NCBI GenBank assembly: GCA_040002995.1
Contig: JBDUDK010000048.1
Location: 15,144 to 79,143, forward strand
Direction: 5' to 3'
DNA from: JBDUDK01 sp040002995
Lineage (GTDB): Bacteria; Actinomycetota; Acidimicrobiia; Acidimicrobiales; Ilumatobacteraceae
Length of the DNA stretch: 64,000 nt
A program made the translations under genes and the position numbers. The notes below the pieces were generated by a model. That model made no database searches and was not told the DNA's origin. It saw only the letters and a program-made list of their open reading frames with translations. Positions within the stretch are counted from its first letter, which is position 1. Each line of letters begins with the position of its first letter. Positions 8,293 through 17,489 of the stretch are shown here, piece by piece.

Positions 8293-9281
8293 ACTGGTCA
8301 CTGATCATCGCGAACGCTCTGTACGCGGCGGTGGGTGTGAACGCGATCGGCTATGCGTTGATCGCCTCGGGCATCAACGTGCATTTCGGTTACACGGGCC
8401 TGCTGAACTTCGGCCAGGCGGGATTCGCAGCCATCGGCGCGTACGCGGTGGCCATACCGGTGAGCCGTTACGACTGGCCCTTCTTCGCGGCAGTACCGCT
8501 CATCTTCGTGGGGGGCATCCTTTTTGCGCTGCTGCTCGGTATCCCGACACTGCGCCTCCGCGCCGATTACCTCGCCATCGTGACGATCGCCGCCGCGGAG
8601 ATCGTGCGCATCTCGCTGAACTCGGTGCGGTTCACGTGGCTCACGGGCGGTAACGACGGGCTACAAAAGTTCACGGCCGACGTCGAGTCGCTGAACCCTC
8701 TGTCTCCTCACAAATACAAGTTCTGGGCGCAGACGTTCAGCGAGTACGACCTCTTCATCATCATTTGTGGCTGGATCCTCGCCGCCATCGCGTGCTACCT
8801 CGTGTATCTCCTGGTGCGCAGCCCCTGGGGCCGCGTGCTCAAGAGCATCCGTGAGGACGAGGACGCGGCTCGCAGCCTGGGCAAGAACGTCTTTGCCTAC
8901 AAGATGCAGAGCCTCGTGCTCGGCGGCGTCATCGGCGCCCTCGGCGGCACGGTGATCGCTGTTGGCAATCGGGTGGCCCAGCCCAACAACTTCGGCACCG
9001 CGCTCACGTTCTTTGCCTACACCATCCTCATCTTGGGCGGCGTGGCCAAGGTCAAGGGACCGATTGTGGGCGCGATTATCTTCTGGTTCTTCATCAGCGT
9101 CGTCGACAACATCTTGGCGGAGGCCACCCGCCACAACGAGCTCCCGAAGTGGCTCGTCAGCGGCAACAATTTCGGTCAGGTGAAATTCATCCTGGCCGGG
9201 TTCGGATTGGCCCTATTGGTCGTGTTCCGACCGCAGGGCATCTTCGGTGACCGGCGTCAGCAGGCGTTCGATGTCCGCTAG
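8289..9281 (+). CDS. livM: LIV-type ABC permease, LivM-like
   Basis: This 330-residue second permease has eight or more hydrophobic spans and LivM signatures (FGYTGLLNFGQAGFAAIGAY near the N-terminus, LRADYLAIVTIAAAEIVR, and VGNRVAQPNNFG before the last spans). It forms the channel with the preceding permease for uptake of branched-chain amino acids or related amides. The GTG start overlaps the upstream TGA (GTGA) and follows AAAGGAG, which makes it secure; the frame remains open further upstream but only inside the livH-like gene. Confidence 0.92.
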   Translation: MNWSLIIANALYAAVGVNAIGYALIASGINVHFGYTGLLNFGQAGFAAIGAYAVAIPVSRYDWPFFAAVPLIFVGGILFALLLGIPTLRLRADYLAIVTIAAAEIVRISLNSVRFTWLTGGNDGLQKFTADVESLNPLSPHKYKFWAQTFSEYDLFIIICGWILAAIACYLVYLLVRSPWGRVLKSIREDEDAARSLGKNVFAYKMQSLVLGGVIGALGGTVIAVGNRVAQPNNFGTALTFFAYTILILGGVAKVKGPIVGAIIFWFFISVVDNILAEATRHNELPKWLVSGNNFGQVKFILAGFGLALLVVFRPQGIFGDRRQQAFDVR

Positions 9282-10113
9282 CGGCGACGTCCTGGCCCAG
9301 GTCGCCGCCGAGCCGGGCGTGCCGAAGCCCGACCCGATCCTCATCGCCGACGGGGTGATGCGCCATTTCGGGGGACTGCTCGCCGTCGACGTCGACCACG
9401 TCGAGGTGCAGCGCGGTCTGATCACCGCGCTCATCGGGCCGAACGGCGCGGGCAAGACGACGTTCTTCAACCTGCTCACAGGCTTCGACGAGGCCAACAG
9501 CGGGCGGTGGAGCTTCGACGGCCAATCGCTCGAGGGCATGGCCGCGCACCGCGTGGCCCACACCGGCATCGTCCGCACGTTTCAGCTCACGAAGAGCCTG
9601 TCGCGCCTCACCGTCATCGAGAATATGAAGCTGGGGGCGACCGGCCAGCGCGGCGAGGGGCTTATGGCGGCGCTTGTTCGCCCCTTGTGGCGAGCCCAGG
9701 AACGGGCGATCGAAGAGCGGGCCCAGCAACTACTCGAGCGGTTTTCTATGGGGCACATGCGCGACGAGTACGCCGGTTCCTTGTCGGGAGGTCAGCGCAA
9801 ACTGCTCGAGATGGCGCGCGCCCTCATGGTCGAGCCGCGGATGATCATGCTCGACGAGCCCATGGCCGGGGTGAACCCCGCGCTCACCCAAAGCCTCCTT
9901 GCCCACATCAAGGAGTTGCGGACCGAAGGACGAACAGTGATGTTCGTGGAGCACGACATGGATGTGGTGCACGACATCAGCGACTGGGTCATCGTCATGG
10001 CCGAGGGCAGTGTGATCGCCGAAGGCCCGCCCGATGTGGTCGGCGCCAACCCGCTTGTGATCGACGCCTACCTCGGGACGCATCACGACCTCGACCTAGG
10101 AGACCCCGAATGA
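9271..10113 (+). CDS. livG: LIV-type ABC ATPase, LivG-like
   Basis: This 280-residue cytoplasmic ATPase has Walker A GPNGAGKT at residues 56-63, signature LSGGQRKLLE at 161-170 and Walker B MIMLDEP at 181-187. It also has the LivG-type insert after the Q-loop (RTFQLTKSLSRLTV) and the C-terminal HDMDVVHDISDWVIVMAEG. It energises the LivH/LivM pair together with the LivF-like subunit. The ATG at 9271 is chosen, overlapping the livM stop by 11 bp; a GTG at 9247 would add eight residues. No strong ribosome-binding site distinguishes them. Confidence 0.92.
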   Translation: MSASGDVLAQVAAEPGVPKPDPILIADGVMRHFGGLLAVDVDHVEVQRGLITALIGPNGAGKTTFFNLLTGFDEANSGRWSFDGQSLEGMAAHRVAHTGIVRTFQLTKSLSRLTVIENMKLGATGQRGEGLMAALVRPLWRAQERAIEERAQQLLERFSMGHMRDEYAGSLSGGQRKLLEMARALMVEPRMIMLDEPMAGVNPALTQSLLAHIKELRTEGRTVMFVEHDMDVVHDISDWVIVMAEGSVIAEGPPDVVGANPLVIDAYLGTHHDLDLGDPE

Positions 10114-10856
10114 TCGTGGGTGAGCACCTCATAACGGCCGAGGAGGTCGTCGCCGGCTATGTCCCCGGCGTGAACATCCTGAACGGCTGCAATGTGACCG
10201 TGGAACCCGGAGAGTTCGTCGGCATCATTGGGCCGAACGGCGCCGGCAAGTCCACGCTGCTGAAGGCGATCCTCGGCCTCATCTCGATCACATCGGGCTC
10301 GATCAAGCTCGGGGGCGAGGACATCACCCGGCGCAAAGCCCACGAGCTCGTAAAGCGCGGTGTGAGCTATGTCCCCCAGAACCGCAACGTGTTCCCGAGC
10401 CTCACTGTGCGGGAGAACCTCGAGATGGGGATGTTTCTAGACCCGCAGCGTTTCGACGAACGCTTCGACTATGTCGTTCAGCTCTTCCCTCGTCTCGCCG
10501 AGCGCGCCCGGCAGCGGACCGGCTCGCTGTCGGGCGGCGAGCGCCAGATGGTGGCCATGGGCCGGGCGCTGATGCCCGACCCTACGGTGCTCTTGCTCGA
10601 CGAGCCGTCGGCCGGGCTGTCGCCCGTGCTCCAAGACCAGGTCTTCCTGCAGTGCAAGCGGGTGAACCAGACGGGGGTGGCGATCCTGATGGTAGAGCAG
10701 AACGCACGGCGCTGTCTTCAGGTGTGCCATCGCGCCTACGTGCTCGACCAGGGGCGCAACGCCTACACGGGCACGGGCCGCGAGCTCCTCCGCGATCCCC
10801 GAGTGGTCGAGCTCTACCTCGGCACACTCGCAAGGGCGGGGCGGGCGGGCGCCTGA
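10110..10856 (+). CDS. livF: LIV-type ABC ATPase, LivF-like
   Basis: This 248-residue second ATPase has Walker A GPNGAGKS at 41-48, the LivF-type YVPQNRNVFPSLTVRENL, signature LSGGERQMV from 140 and Walker B LLLDEP at 161-166. It closes the operon. The ATG overlaps the upstream TGA (ATGA), with TAGGAG 7-12 nt before it. The operon encodes no binding protein in the same direction; the only candidate nearby is the convergent lipoprotein gene at 10920-12317. Confidence 0.93.
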   Translation: MIVGEHLITAEEVVAGYVPGVNILNGCNVTVEPGEFVGIIGPNGAGKSTLLKAILGLISITSGSIKLGGEDITRRKAHELVKRGVSYVPQNRNVFPSLTVRENLEMGMFLDPQRFDERFDYVVQLFPRLAERARQRTGSLSGGERQMVAMGRALMPDPTVLLLDEPSAGLSPVLQDQVFLQCKRVNQTGVAILMVEQNARRCLQVCHRAYVLDQGRNAYTGTGRELLRDPRVVELYLGTLARAGRAGA

Positions 10857-10862
10857 CGCGAA

Positions 10863-10888
10863 GAGGCCCCGGCCGGAGCCGGGGCCTC
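10863..10888. terminator. Bidirectional hairpin between convergent genes
   Basis: A perfect 11 bp GC-rich stem (10863-10873 with 10878-10888) encloses a 4-base loop between the convergent livF-like and binding-protein genes. Neither side has a T-run, so it is either a hairpin-only terminator or a transcript end-stabiliser for both genes. Confidence 0.75.
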
Positions 10889-10919
10889 CCGTTCATCCTC
10901 GACTGACTATGGGCCCGCG

Positions 10920-12317
10920 TTACTTCCCGGCGTCGAACTTCTCGCCCAGCGCGTTACCCATGTTGCCGTCGCAGCCATACACCTTGACGTCCTTCGGGCC
11001 AATGCCCTGCTCGACCATCTTGGTGAGGATGCGGGAACCTTCCTCAAAGCTGATGAGGATGATGGCGTCGGCATTGGCCGCCTTGGCCGCCGCGACCTCG
11101 GCGTCGAAGTTCGGTGCCTTCTCGTCGTACACCTTCGTGACGACGACGTTCACGCCCGCCTCCTTGAGGCCTTTTGTGACGTCGTCGGCGAGCCCCGTGC
11201 CGTATGCGTCGTTACGGGCGATGATCGCCACCGTGGCGTTACCGTCACCGGCGACGACTTGGGCGAGCACGGCCCCCTGCAAGATGTCGGAGGGAGCGGT
11301 GCGGAAATACAGGCCTTTGTCGGCGTACGTCGACAGCTTCTTCGACGTGTTGGCCGGTGAGAACTGGACGACGCCGGCACCGGTGATCTTGTCGATCACC
11401 GTGAGCGACACACCAGAGGACGCGGCACCGATGATGCCGTCGACGTTCTGGGCGAGGAGCCGGTCGACCGTCTGGTTGGCCGTGTCGGTGGTGGCGTCGC
11501 CGGAGTCACCCTTGATGCCCTCGACGGGCTTGCCGAGCACACCACCGTTGTCGTTGATGTCCTTGATCGCGAGATCGAACCCGGCGAATTCGGGTGGGCC
11601 GAGGAAGGCGAGGGAGCCGGTCTGGGGCAGGATCGTGCCGATCTTCAACACGCCGTCACCCTTGCGGGTGCCCACGACCGCGTCCTGAGGCACGTCGGCG
11701 GACGCGGGCGCGTCGGCCTTCAAGTAGGTGGTCTTCGCATTATCGAGGCGGTCGTTGGCGCCGAACTCGAGAAGGCCGTAGCTCGCCTTCAACGGCTCGC
11801 CATTGCCACTGAACTCGCCCGGCCCCGATTGACCGTCGTAGTCCGGATCCTTGCCGGCGTCGATAAGGGCCTTGCAGGTCTTGAAATCGGTGCACTTCTC
11901 ACCGGTACGGGTGATGCCGTTGATCTCTTTGGCGTAATCGATGCCGTCGGTCTTGGCCTTCTCGGCGGCCAGAGCGATGATCGTGACGGCGTCGTATGTT
12001 TCGGCGGCGTAGTTGAAGTCCTTCAGGGCTGAATCGATGGTCTTGAGACGAGCCTTGAAGTCGGCCGACAGCTCGAGGAGCGGAGTCAGGCCCTTCATGC
12101 CCGCGAGCGCCCCCGACCCGGTTGCCGCGGCGGTGGTGCCGCTGCTCGCGGCGGTCGTGGCCGTGGTAGCGGCCGTCGTGGCGGTGCTGGCGGCGGTGGT
12201 GCCGGTACCCGCGGACGTGGTCGCTGTGGTCTGACTCTTCGAGCTGCCGCAGGCGGCCCCGATCAGGCCGAGGCCGACCAGTAGCGCGCCGACACGGCGC
12301 ACATGGGTATTGCGCAT
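10920..12317 (-). CDS. LIV-type binding lipoprotein with permuted domain order
   Basis: This is a 465-residue ABC substrate-binding lipoprotein of the Leu/Ile/Val class. The signal peptide ends at Cys23 (GAACGSS) and a Thr/Ala-rich linker runs to about residue 70. Residues 71-200 (LAGMKGLTPLLEL, FNYAAETYDAVTIIALA, DYDGQSGPGEFS) look like the segment that normally ends this family. Residues 221-465 begin with the usual N-terminal start (VLKIGTILPQTGSLAFLG) and stop after VYGCDGNMGNALGEKFDAGK, where normal proteins continue into the block placed first here. The total length equals one full protein, so I read it as a circular permutation. The ATG at 12317 follows AAGGGGGAA. It probably serves the convergent LIV transporter. 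Confidence 0.85.
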   Translation of the reverse strand: MRNTHVRRVGALLVGLGLIGAACGSSKSQTTATTSAGTGTTAASTATTAATTATTAASSGTTAAATGSGALAGMKGLTPLLELSADFKARLKTIDSALKDFNYAAETYDAVTIIALAAEKAKTDGIDYAKEINGITRTGEKCTDFKTCKALIDAGKDPDYDGQSGPGEFSGNGEPLKASYGLLEFGANDRLDNAKTTYLKADAPASADVPQDAVVGTRKGDGVLKIGTILPQTGSLAFLGPPEFAGFDLAIKDINDNGGVLGKPVEGIKGDSGDATTDTANQTVDRLLAQNVDGIIGAASSGVSLTVIDKITGAGVVQFSPANTSKKLSTYADKGLYFRTAPSDILQGAVLAQVVAGDGNATVAIIARNDAYGTGLADDVTKGLKEAGVNVVVTKVYDEKAPNFDAEVAAAKAANADAIILISFEEGSRILTKMVEQGIGPKDVKVYGCDGNMGNALGEKFDAGK

Positions 12318-12484
12318 GCATTTCCCCCTTGCTTGGGACATCGATGTCCGGACTGGGCATTGACCCTAGGGGGCTGCGATCACAATGACCAACTAGGGCA
12401 CCACCCATTAACCAACTTGTCACGCGGCGCACGGCACCCCTGCCGTCACCTAAACGCTGGTCAGGGCTGTGCTAGGCACGTCCG

Positions 12485-13438
12485 GTGACCGCCGCACCGG
12501 TGACCGACGCGAGCCGGGAGCGACACAGCGCGACGCTCTATGTTCTCGCCGCCGCGGTGCTCTTCGGCACGACGGGCACCGCCCAGGCGCTCGGGCCCGA
12601 CAACGTCGACCCCGTAACCGTGGGCGCCGTTCGTATAGCGGTAGGGGCCACCGTGCTGCTCGCTGTCGCGCGCCGGCGTAACGGTGCCGGTTGGTGGCGC
12701 GCCCTACCACGTTGGCCGCTTCTCATCGGTGGCCTCGCGGTTGCGTCGTACCAGGCGTGCTTTTTCGCCGCGGTCGAACGCACCGGCGTCGCCGTCGGCA
12801 CTGTCGTCGCCCTTGGGAGTGCGCCGGCCTTCACAGGGGCCCTCACCGTCTTCCTGCTCCGTGAGCGCCCCGTGCCGGTGTGGTGCCTCGCCACCGTGCT
12901 CGCCGTGGCCGGCGCCAGCCTCATCGCCCTGGGCGGAGGCGATGCTTCTGTCGACGCGGCGGGGGTGGTCCTCGCGTTGGGCGCGGGCGGGTCGTACGCG
13001 GGCTACACACTGGCCAGCAAGGCGCTCCTCACCGCCGGCGTCGACAGCGATGCGGCCATGGCCGCGATCTTCTCGGTCGGCGCGCTGGCCCTTGTGCCGA
13101 CGTACGTGGTGCGCTCGCTGGCGTGGCTGCCGACGGGCCGCGGCGTCGGGCTCGCGGCATTTCTCGGCGTCGTCCCCACCGCCATCGCGTACCAGTTGTT
13201 CGCTCGAGGCCTGCGCCGGCTGCCGGGTTCCACCGTGACGACGTTGACGCTCGCCGAGCCGGCCACCGCGGTCGTGCTCGGGGCCCTGGTGCTGGGGGAG
13301 CGGCCGGGAGCCCGCGCCGTCGTAGGCATGGCGCTCGTCGGGAGCGGTCTCGTGCTGCTGGCCGGGCGGCGTCCACGAGCTGGAAGGCCCGCGCACGGCC
13401 TAGCCTCGGAAGATGGAATCTCAGGAAGTCCTCTATGA
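12485..13438 (+). CDS. EamA/DMT family transporter
   Basis: This 317-residue integral membrane protein has about ten hydrophobic spans in two EamA halves (for example AAVLFGTTGTAQALG near residue 20; LGVVPTAIAYQLFARGL and EPATAVVLGALVLGE in the second half). The family exports amino acids, metabolites or drugs; the substrate here is unknown. The GTG start is preceded 6 nt upstream by TAGGCA, one base off the TANNNT box seen before other genes here, and no ribosome-binding site is visible. Its 3' end overlaps the next gene by 26 bp, so the two are probably co-transcribed. Confidence 0.88.
   Translation: MTAAPVTDASRERHSATLYVLAAAVLFGTTGTAQALGPDNVDPVTVGAVRIAVGATVLLAVARRRNGAGWWRALPRWPLLIGGLAVASYQACFFAAVERTGVAVGTVVALGSAPAFTGALTVFLLRERPVPVWCLATVLAVAGASLIALGGGDASVDAAGVVLALGAGGSYAGYTLASKALLTAGVDSDAAMAAIFSVGALALVPTYVVRSLAWLPTGRGVGLAAFLGVVPTAIAYQLFARGLRRLPGSTVTTLTLAEPATAVVLGALVLGERPGARAVVGMALVGSGLVLLAGRRPRAGRPAHGLASEDGISGSPL
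13401..13406 (+). promoter_or_regulatory. Putative -10 box, leaderless start of enoyl-CoA hydratase gene
   Basis: TAGCCT lies 6 nt before the ATG at 13413, inside the end of the EamA gene. It could give the hydratase its own leaderless messenger. Confidence 0.45.
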
Positions 13439-14195
13439 CGTGAGCGACCGGGTCGCCACGATCACGCTCAACGCACCCGAGCGCATGAACACCATTTCAG
13501 CGCCGATGCTCGCGGCGCTGTCGGGACGGCTGATCGAGGCCGACCGCGAGCCGGAGGTGCGAGCCATCGTGATCACGGGCGTGGGCCGGGCGTTCTGCGC
13601 GGGCCTCGACATCGCGGCGCAATCCGGGGGCGGCGGTCTCCAGGTGGGGTCGAGCGAACTCGACCTACGCGATGCCCCGCCCACGGTCCTGCACAGCCTC
13701 GATACTCCGACCGTGTGTGCTTTGAACGGAGGTGCGGCCGGTTACGGCATGGACCTCGCGCTGGGCTGCGACATGCGTGTCGCGGGTGAATCGGCGAAGC
13801 TCGCCGCCGCGTTCACGAAACGAGGCGTGCTTCCGGAAAGTGGTGGCACATGGCTGCTCCCGCGGCTCGTCGGCTACGCGCGGGCGGCCGAGATCGCGTT
13901 CACGGGCCGGACCCTCACGGCCAAGGAATGTCTCGAGATCGGTCTGGTGAACCGCGTGGTGAGCGACGCGGAGCTCCCGACCGCGGCTCGCGAGCTGGCC
14001 CTCGAGATCGCCGCGAACGCTCCGCTCGCGGTGCGGGCGACAAAGCGGATGATGCGCATGGCCGAGACGGAGACCTTCGAACAAAACGTCCACCACGTGT
14101 TCTTGCAGCTACTGCCGCTGTTCCGCAGCGAAGACTTCCGCGAGGGCATGGCGGCCTTCCTCGAGAAGCGCCGCCCCGACTTCAAGGGACGCTGA
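13413..14195 (+). CDS. Enoyl-CoA hydratase/isomerase family protein
   Basis: This 260-residue crotonase-fold protein has the oxyanion-hole segments RAFCAGLDIAAQ (near residue 60) and ALNGGAAGYGMDLALGCDMRVA. At the usual glutamate-containing segment it reads GVLPESGGTWLLPRLVG, so one acidic residue typical of hydratases is retained. It acts on a CoA thioester, probably in fatty-acid or aromatic degradation, but crotonases vary in reaction and the substrate is not determined. The start is set by the homologous N-terminus (VLYDVSDRVATITLN) and by the TAGCCT box 6 nt upstream. The nitroreductase gene follows after 10 bp. Confidence 0.9.
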   Translation: MESQEVLYDVSDRVATITLNAPERMNTISAPMLAALSGRLIEADREPEVRAIVITGVGRAFCAGLDIAAQSGGGGLQVGSSELDLRDAPPTVLHSLDTPTVCALNGGAAGYGMDLALGCDMRVAGESAKLAAAFTKRGVLPESGGTWLLPRLVGYARAAEIAFTGRTLTAKECLEIGLVNRVVSDAELPTAARELALEIAANAPLAVRATKRMMRMAETETFEQNVHHVFLQLLPLFRSEDFREGMAAFLEKRRPDFKGR

Positions 14196-14205
14196 GCCGC
14201 CGGCC

Positions 14206-14913
14206 GTGAGCGCGTTTGAGTTTCTGGAAACGCTCGCCACGACGCGGGCCATTCGGCGCTACACCACCGACCCCATTCCCGACGACGATCTCGCGGCGAT
14301 CCTCTTCGCGGCGACTCGCGGTCCGTCGGGCAGCAACCGCCAACCGTTCCGTTTCCTCGTCCTGCGCGACGGTGCCCGGGCGGCACGGGCCAAGGCCATC
14401 CTGGGCACAAGCTTTCGCGCCGGGTGGGAGACGAAGCGGGCCGCCGATGGTTACGACGAAGGGTCGGGGCAGCGCGACGAATCACCGAAGGCGCGCTTGG
14501 CCGCCGCCATGCAGCACTACGTCGATCACATCGAGCAGGTGCCTGTGGTGGTGCTCGCCTGCCTGGTCCGCTACCGGCCGCCGAATCCGTACGAAGGAGC
14601 GTCGGTGTACCCCGCGTGCCAGAACCTGCTGCTCGCGGCGCGCTCTCTCGGGTACGGCGGCGTCATGACCGGGTGGCACCAACCCGTCGAGGCCGAACTC
14701 CGGGCCCTCTTGGGCATCCCCGACGGCGTGGCCATCTCAACCACGATCACGCTGGGCAAGCCGGCCGGCCGCCACGGTCCGGTACGGCGCCGTCCGGTCA
14801 AGGAACTGGTTTTCGACGACGAGTGGGAGTCAGGGGCGCCGTGGGCGGCGGAACCCGAACAAACCCGCCACACAAACGCCGGACCACCCACCGGTCGTAA
14901 CATCAATGCATGA
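14206..14913 (+). CDS. Nitroreductase family FMN protein
   Basis: This 235-residue protein has the nitroreductase-family N-terminus TTRAIRRYTTDPIPDDDL, which binds the FMN phosphate, followed by ATRGPSGSNRQPFRF and the later YPACQNLLLAARSLGYGGVM. Such proteins use NAD(P)H and FMN to reduce nitro compounds, quinones or physiological targets; none can be assigned here. It starts with GTG 10 bp after the hydratase gene and overlaps xylA by 4 bp, so the genes may form one transcript despite unrelated functions. Confidence 0.88.
   Translation: MSAFEFLETLATTRAIRRYTTDPIPDDDLAAILFAATRGPSGSNRQPFRFLVLRDGARAARAKAILGTSFRAGWETKRAADGYDEGSGQRDESPKARLAAAMQHYVDHIEQVPVVVLACLVRYRPPNPYEGASVYPACQNLLLAARSLGYGGVMTGWHQPVEAELRALLGIPDGVAISTTITLGKPAGRHGPVRRRPVKELVFDDEWESGAPWAAEPEQTRHTNAGPPTGRNINA
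14898..14903 (+). promoter_or_regulatory. Putative -10 box, leaderless start of xylA
   Basis: TAACAT lies 6 nt before the xylA ATG at 14910, within the last codons of the nitroreductase gene. No ribosome-binding site is present, so xylA may have its own leaderless promoter. Confidence 0.5.
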
Positions 14914-16079
14914 CTGACGCCTTCGAGCCCCGCCCCGAGCATCGCTTCACGTTTGGACTTTGGACCGTCGGGAATCGAGGCCGCGACCCGTTCGGTCTAG
15001 AGGTACGTCCCGCGCTCGATCCCGTCGACTCGGTGCACCGTCTCTCCGATCTGGGTGCATACGGCGTCAACTTTCACGACGACGACCTCGTTCCGTTCGG
15101 TTCATCCCCCGCGGAGCGCGAGCAGATCCTCAAGCGCTTCCGGCGCGCCCTCGACGCCACGGGGATGAAGGTACCGATGGCCACCACGAACCTATTCGGC
15201 CATCCCGTGTTCAAGGAGGGTGCGTTCACCGCGAACGACCCGCAGGTGCGCCGGTACGCGGTCGCCAAGACCCTCGACGCGATCGACCTCGGTGTCGAAC
15301 TCGGCGCCACGATCTACGTGATGTGGGGCGGACGCGAAGGCATGGAGTGTGAGGCCGCGAAAGATGTCCGGGCCGCTCTCGATCGCTACGCGGAGGCGGT
15401 CAACCTGTGCTGCGCCTACATCCGCGAGCGGGGCTACGACCTCGTCATCGCGATCGAGCCCAAGCCGAACGAACCGCGCGGAGACATGTTCCTGCCGACG
15501 GTGGGCCACGCCCTCGCGTTCATCAACGAGCTCGATCACCCCGAGATGGTCGGCCTCAACCCGGAGTTCGCCCACGAGACGATGTCGGGCCTCAACTTCA
15601 CCCACGCCGTGGCCCAGACCCTCTGGCACGGCAAGTTGTTCCATATCGATCTCAACGCGCAGCGCATCGGCAAGTTCGACCAGGACTTCCGCTTCGGTTC
15701 CGAGGGCATCCGCGACGCCTTCTACCTCGTGAAGCTGCTCGAAGAGTCAGAGTGGACCGGTAGCCGCCACTTCGATGCGCACGCGTACCGCACCGAGAGC
15801 GCCGAAGGGGTGTGGGACTTCGCCAGGGGTTGCATGCGGAGCTACCTGATCCTCGCCGACAAGGCCCGTCGCTTCAGCGCCGATCGCGACATCCAAGACG
15901 CGCTGGCCGCGGCCAAGGCCGAGCAACTTTACGAACCGACCTCTCCCGAGGGCATGGGATCCGACGCACTGGCCGCGATCAAGCGGGGCCCCTACGACAT
16001 CGATGGCCTGGCCGCTCAGGGTTATGGCCACGAGCGCCTCGACCAGCTCGTCACTGAGTTGATCCTCGGCGTGCGCTGA
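14910..16079 (+). CDS. xylA: Xylose isomerase
   Basis: This 389-residue protein matches the shorter actinobacterial class of xylose isomerase: FTFGLWTVGNRGRDPFG at the start, MWGGREGME, IAIEPKPNEPRGD (metal-ligand Glu), GLNPEFAHETMSGLNF, FHIDLNAQRIGKFDQDFRFG (metal-ligand Asp and His residues) and HFDAHAYRTE at the end. It interconverts D-xylose and D-xylulose in the cytoplasm with divalent metal. The ATG overlaps the nitroreductase stop (ATGA), and xylulokinase follows 3 bp downstream. No xylose transporter or XylR-type regulator is visible nearby. Confidence 0.96.
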   Translation: MTDAFEPRPEHRFTFGLWTVGNRGRDPFGLEVRPALDPVDSVHRLSDLGAYGVNFHDDDLVPFGSSPAEREQILKRFRRALDATGMKVPMATTNLFGHPVFKEGAFTANDPQVRRYAVAKTLDAIDLGVELGATIYVMWGGREGMECEAAKDVRAALDRYAEAVNLCCAYIRERGYDLVIAIEPKPNEPRGDMFLPTVGHALAFINELDHPEMVGLNPEFAHETMSGLNFTHAVAQTLWHGKLFHIDLNAQRIGKFDQDFRFGSEGIRDAFYLVKLLEESEWTGSRHFDAHAYRTESAEGVWDFARGCMRSYLILADKARRFSADRDIQDALAAAKAEQLYEPTSPEGMGSDALAAIKRGPYDIDGLAAQGYGHERLDQLVTELILGVR

Positions 16080-16082
16080 GGC

Positions 16083-17489
16083 GTGCCGCTCGTTGCCGGG
16101 GTCGACTCGTCGACCCAGTCCACGAAGGTCGAGATCCGCGACGCCGACACGGGCGCGCTCGTGGCGTCGGGTCGGGCACCGCACCCGCCGACGGCACCGC
16201 CTCGATCGGAACAAGATCCGGTGCACTGGTGGGAGGCGTTCGAGGCGGCATGGGCGGCGGCCGGTTCTCTCCATGTGGCGGCCTTGTCGGTCGCCGGTCA
16301 GCAGCACGGCATGGTGGCGCTCGATGGCGACGGCAACGTCATCCGTCCGGCCAAGCTGTGGAACGACACGGAATCGGCAGCCGACGCGGCCTGGCTTATC
16401 GACCAACTGCCTGACGGCGCGGCAGGATGGGCGGCGGCGTGCGGGTCGGTGCCGGTGGCGGCGTTCACGATCACGAAGCTCTCATGGCTGCATCGCAAGG
16501 AGCCCGAGGCCTGGGAACGGATGGCCCGCGTGGTGTTACCCCACGACTGGCTGACGTCGTGTCTCACCGCACGGTTGGCCACTGATCGCGGCGACGCCTC
16601 GGGCACCGGCTACTGGTCGCCGGGCGACGGTACCTACCGATGGGATCTCCTCGCGATCGTCGACCGCGACCGTGACTGGTCGACGGCCGTGCCAGAGGTA
16701 CTGTCCCCGCGGGAACCGGCCGGCCATTGGCAGGGCGCGGTCGTCGCGCCAGGCACGGGCGACAACATGGCCGGCGCGCTCGGCGTGGGCCTCGCGTCCG
16801 GCGATGTCGTCCTCTCGATCGGTACGTCGGGCACGGTGTACACGGTGAGCGAACGGCCGACCCATGACGCGTCGGGTTTCGTGGCTGGATTCGCCGACGC
16901 CTCGGGCGCGTATCTCCCTCTCGTATGCACGCTGAACGCTACGAAGGTCACGGAGGCTGTTCGCCAGTTGCTCGGCGTCGACCACGCCGAACTCGACGCC
17001 CTCGCGCTCGCCTCCGTGGCCGGCGCGGGTGGGGTCACGTTGCTTCCCTATCTCGACGGTGAGCGCACACCCAACCGACCGACGGCCACCGGCACGCTGG
17101 TGGGTCTCCGTTCCGATACGACGCGCGAGCATGTGGCACGGGCCGCGTTCGAAGGCGTGGCGTGCGGCCTGCTCGACGGCCTCGACGCGTTGAGCGCCCA
17201 CGCGCCTACGTCAGGGCGGGTGCTGCTGGTGGGCGGCGGAGCACGGTCGGGGGCGTACCGGCAGGTGCTCGCCGACCTGCTCGGCCGGCCGGTGGTGGTC
17301 GTCGATGGCGAGGAGCACGTCGCGATGGGCGCATGTGTGCAGGCCGCGATGGTGCTGCACGACCGACCGGCGTCGGCGATCGCCGGCGCGTGGGGTCTCG
17401 GGCACGGACGCAATGTCGAGCCCGATGAGTCGGTCGACCGCGACGCGATACGGGCCGCGTATACGGCGGTCAGGGACGCCAACGTATGA
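16083..17489 (+). CDS. xylB: Xylulokinase
   Basis: This 468-residue FGGY-family sugar kinase begins with the phosphate-binding GVDSSTQSTKVEI. It has the xylulokinase signature ALSVAGQQHGMVALD, the catalytic Asp region LPHDWLTSCLT, and the C-terminal ATPase part VLLVGGGARSGAYRQVLADL. It phosphorylates D-xylulose for entry into the pentose phosphate pathway, completing the two-step route with XylA. The GTG start lies 3 bp after xylA, so translation is probably coupled. Its stop overlaps the J-domain gene by 4 bp. Confidence 0.94.
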   Translation: MPLVAGVDSSTQSTKVEIRDADTGALVASGRAPHPPTAPPRSEQDPVHWWEAFEAAWAAAGSLHVAALSVAGQQHGMVALDGDGNVIRPAKLWNDTESAADAAWLIDQLPDGAAGWAAACGSVPVAAFTITKLSWLHRKEPEAWERMARVVLPHDWLTSCLTARLATDRGDASGTGYWSPGDGTYRWDLLAIVDRDRDWSTAVPEVLSPREPAGHWQGAVVAPGTGDNMAGALGVGLASGDVVLSIGTSGTVYTVSERPTHDASGFVAGFADASGAYLPLVCTLNATKVTEAVRQLLGVDHAELDALALASVAGAGGVTLLPYLDGERTPNRPTATGTLVGLRSDTTREHVARAAFEGVACGLLDGLDALSAHAPTSGRVLLVGGGARSGAYRQVLADLLGRPVVVVDGEEHVAMGACVQAAMVLHDRPASAIAGAWGLGHGRNVEPDESVDRDAIRAAYTAVRDANV

